This document shows positions 62,431 through 64,000 of a DNA stretch of 64,000 nt, in pieces. The stretch covers positions 39,749-103,748 of the forward strand of contig MEQL01000040.1 in assembly GCA_001770205.1 (NCBI GenBank), written 5' to 3'. Source of the stretch: Bdellovibrionales bacterium RIFOXYD12_FULL_39_22. GTDB lineage: Bacteria > Bdellovibrionota > Bacteriovoracia > Bacteriovoracales > Bacteriovoracaceae. Within the stretch, counting starts at the first letter, position 1. Every line of letters begins with the position of its first letter. Under the pieces are notes generated by a model. The model saw only the letters and a list, made by a program, of their open reading frames with translations. It searched no databases and had not been told where the DNA came from. The translations under genes and the position numbers were made by a program.

Positions 62431-62692
62431 ACATCCTCCGTATTTTTAGCTAGTGAAGTTTATCGTGCATACTGGTTATCAATTACCAGATATTGTACGA
62501 GTGAAATTAATTGTACATCATTTTGATTATGCCTTGTGCGGTAGAAATTTCCAACATGGAAAATCAAAATTAACTTGAATTTAATTTTAAATTGGTATGA
62601 TGAATCAATGCAAATAAAAATACAAAATTAACTTTTTTAGAGATTTTTTACCAATCTCCTGATATAAATATTCTCTGCTTTTAACTAATTGT

Positions 62693-62779
62693 GCCCAGGT
62701 GGCGAAATTGGCAGACGCACTACCTTGAGGTGGTAGCGCTGGCAACGGCGTGCTGGTTCAAGTCCAGTCCTGGGCACCA
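62693..62779 (+). tRNA. tRNA-Leu, anticodon GAG
   Basis: Acceptor stem gcccagg pairs with cctgggc; discriminator A and an encoded CCA follow (62776-62779). The anticodon stem ctacc/ggtag encloses the loop ttgaggt, with GAG at 62727-62729, which decodes CUC and CUU. The long variable arm (62737-62751) is class II as in leucine tRNAs, and the T-loop ggttcaagtcc is standard. A TATAAA at 62663-62668 may be its -10. An integrase gene starts 50 bp beyond the 3' end, making this tRNA the likely integration site. Confidence 0.96.
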
Positions 62780-62789
62780 ACTCATTGTA

Positions 62790-62816
62790 AGGGAACCACC
62801 ACGGTTCCCTTTTTGT
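62790..62816 (+). terminator. Rho-independent terminator after tRNA-Leu
   Basis: An 8-bp perfect stem, agggaacc/ggttccct (62790-62797 and 62803-62810), with a 5-nt loop, followed by a T-rich run ttttgttttt. It lies 10 bp after the tRNA and points in the tRNA direction. The opposite strand lacks a T-run, so it does not terminate the integrase. Confidence 0.85.
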
Positions 62817-62828
62817 TTTTAGAATCAA

Positions 62829-63918
62829 CTAGTTGGCCTTCCTTTTCAAATGTAAGATTTCGCCAAAATCGTCGCGTAGGGGCATAATAGGGGCATTTTT
62901 TTCAATTTGCTCAGAATGGCCCACTCCAAAATCCATGAACTGAACTGACTTCTGTAGATGGTCTGATGAAAAGTGCGCATACCGCAGAGTCATCTTCACA
63001 TCGGTGTGTCCAAGAATTTTTTGCAGGTCAAAAAGACTTCCGCCGCTCATCATAAATTGCGAAGCAAAGGTGTGTCGCATGTCATGAAAACGAATTTTAT
63101 TCTTAATGCCGGCCATATCCGCATTTGTGAAAGCGACGGTAGAGGTGGCCATAATCCACCGGCGTTCCATCTTCCTCACAAAATACAAAGCGCGGATTGA
63201 GTTGTCTTCGCATCAGCCCCAGGAGCAGCGAGCGAACGGACATTGTCATTGGAATGATCCGCTTTAGTTTCGTTTTCGTTGTATCCTTCATTTCGTATTT
63301 ATCGCGATTTCGAGTAACCGTGATTTGATTGAGTGCAAAATCAATCCGATCCCAGCACAGTCCACAAAGCTCACCCATACGCAACCCTGTGTGTAGTGCC
63401 ACAAAAAAGAGGGGATAAAGAGTGTCGCGATTATTGGGCAGCAGGAATTGTTCAATCTCCTTTTTAGACCAATATGCATCACACTTTAATTCAGCTTTTT
63501 GCCTAGGCACAAACTCCCACGGGTTCCCAAAAATGATTCGTTTACGTCTGGCGTAGTTCAAAATACTCTTCACCATGCCGACGTTATTATTGATTCCTTT
63601 GGGTGCATGCTTGGTTTCTTTGAGCTTGGCAATCAGCCTCATTCCGTGTTCTTCGCGCAAATCTTGAATGTTTACTTTTCCAATGACCGGAAAAACATTG
63701 GCCCGCAGGAGCTGTTCATAGTGAATGAAGGTTCGATACTCCCGATTGGCCTTGATGTGTTCTTCCAGCCAAATCCTTGCATACTCTTCAAACCTTATCT
63801 TTGTTGTCTGCACAAGAGAGTTATCACCACTGGCCTTGGCATGTTGTTTTTTGCCCTCCATGGTTGTCTTCCAAGTTTTCGCGTCGGTCTTGCGGTCGAA
63901 ATATGGACTAGCGCAAGT
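62829..63918 (-). pseudogene. Tyrosine recombinase (phage-type integrase), frameshifted
   Basis: Two overlapping minus-strand frames encode one integrase. The first (from ATG 63861, with homology-like residues open to 63918) has an N-terminal core-binding domain (FEEYARIWLEEHIKANREYR) and the first catalytic arginine in HTGLRMGELCG. It ends at a stop at about 63103-63105. The second frame supplies RFHDMRHTFASQFM (HxxR), LGHTDVKMTLRYAHF (His and the nucleophilic Tyr). Joining them needs a one-base shift near 63115-63125, where one extra base or two missing bases would explain it. The upstream part also runs into a stop at 63919-63921 without a start, so the N-terminus is probably broken too. 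The distal half of the element is outside the window. 63922-64000 shows nothing. Confidence 0.85.
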
Positions 63919-64000
63919 TTACTAAACTAATACCACAAAACCGCAACAACCATCTAGAATCATTAATCTAATTGGCACTTTCAAATGTATACTCTGAAAT

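Noticed and set aside
62638..62657. Small hairpin gagatt/aatctc upstream of tRNA-Leu
   Set aside because: Six base pairs without a T-tract, overlapping the likely promoter; probably chance in AT-rich DNA.
63100..63130. Programmed +1 frameshift in the integrase
   Set aside because: No slippery sequence is evident and the N-terminus is also broken, so decay is simpler.

Overview
The window is about 40% G+C by eye. It is densely coded and comes from a Gram-negative, diderm bacterium: it has lipoprotein signals, outer-membrane barrels, an RND pump and c-type cytochromes. The mix of a complete lower mevalonate pathway, leucine catabolism, many receiver-domain proteins and multihaem cytochromes suggests a deltaproteobacterial-type lineage, perhaps Bdellovibrionota/Bacteriovoracia. 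That placement is an inference; nothing here proves a taxon. GGCC is strikingly frequent through most of the window.

Layout. 1-537 is the start of an RlmL-like rRNA methyltransferase cut by the edge; an RsmI-like methylase diverges from it. 1428-8041 is a mevalonate-to-isoprenoid operon (fni, HMG-CoA reductase, two GHMP kinases, diphosphomevalonate decarboxylase, a DUF362 ferredoxin-like protein). Converging on it, 14161-8048 is a leucine-catabolism operon (methylcrotonyl-CoA carboxylase, methylglutaconyl-CoA hydratase, HMG-CoA lyase) whose hydratase makes HMG-CoA, the substrate of the reductase. No HMG-CoA synthase is visible.

15198-22083 is an electron-transfer cluster with 38 CxxCH motifs in six proteins, an outer-membrane barrel and a 57-residue membrane protein. 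It runs from an inner-membrane NapC/NirT-like cytochrome to lipoprotein and barrel components and is followed by a sigma-54 response regulator. 33416-23573 is a six-gene operon: NuoE-like, NuoF-like, a ferredoxin/GltD/NuoG chimera, a receiver/PEP-synthase-N-terminal fusion, a glutamate-dehydrogenase homologue that seems to lack its catalytic lysine motif, and a receiver protein.

33599-46804 holds a receiver protein, a solute-binding protein, a hybrid histidine kinase coupled to an RND pump, YgiQ, an SDR, a class 3 lipase-like lipoprotein, a stand-alone E2 catalytic domain and another receiver. 46986-51271 is a poorly understood group: two paralogous HTH regulators around a possible GNAT-fold enzyme, a methyltransferase and an alpha/beta hydrolase. 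52612-56750 is a molybdenum-cofactor operon with a MoaC-MOSC fusion. 56777-62430 carries a barrel protein, a Spy-like protein, a MATE transporter, a crotonase, an Hpt protein and two response regulators. The window ends with tRNA-Leu(GAG), its terminator and a frameshifted tyrosine recombinase, the edge of a decayed integrated element.
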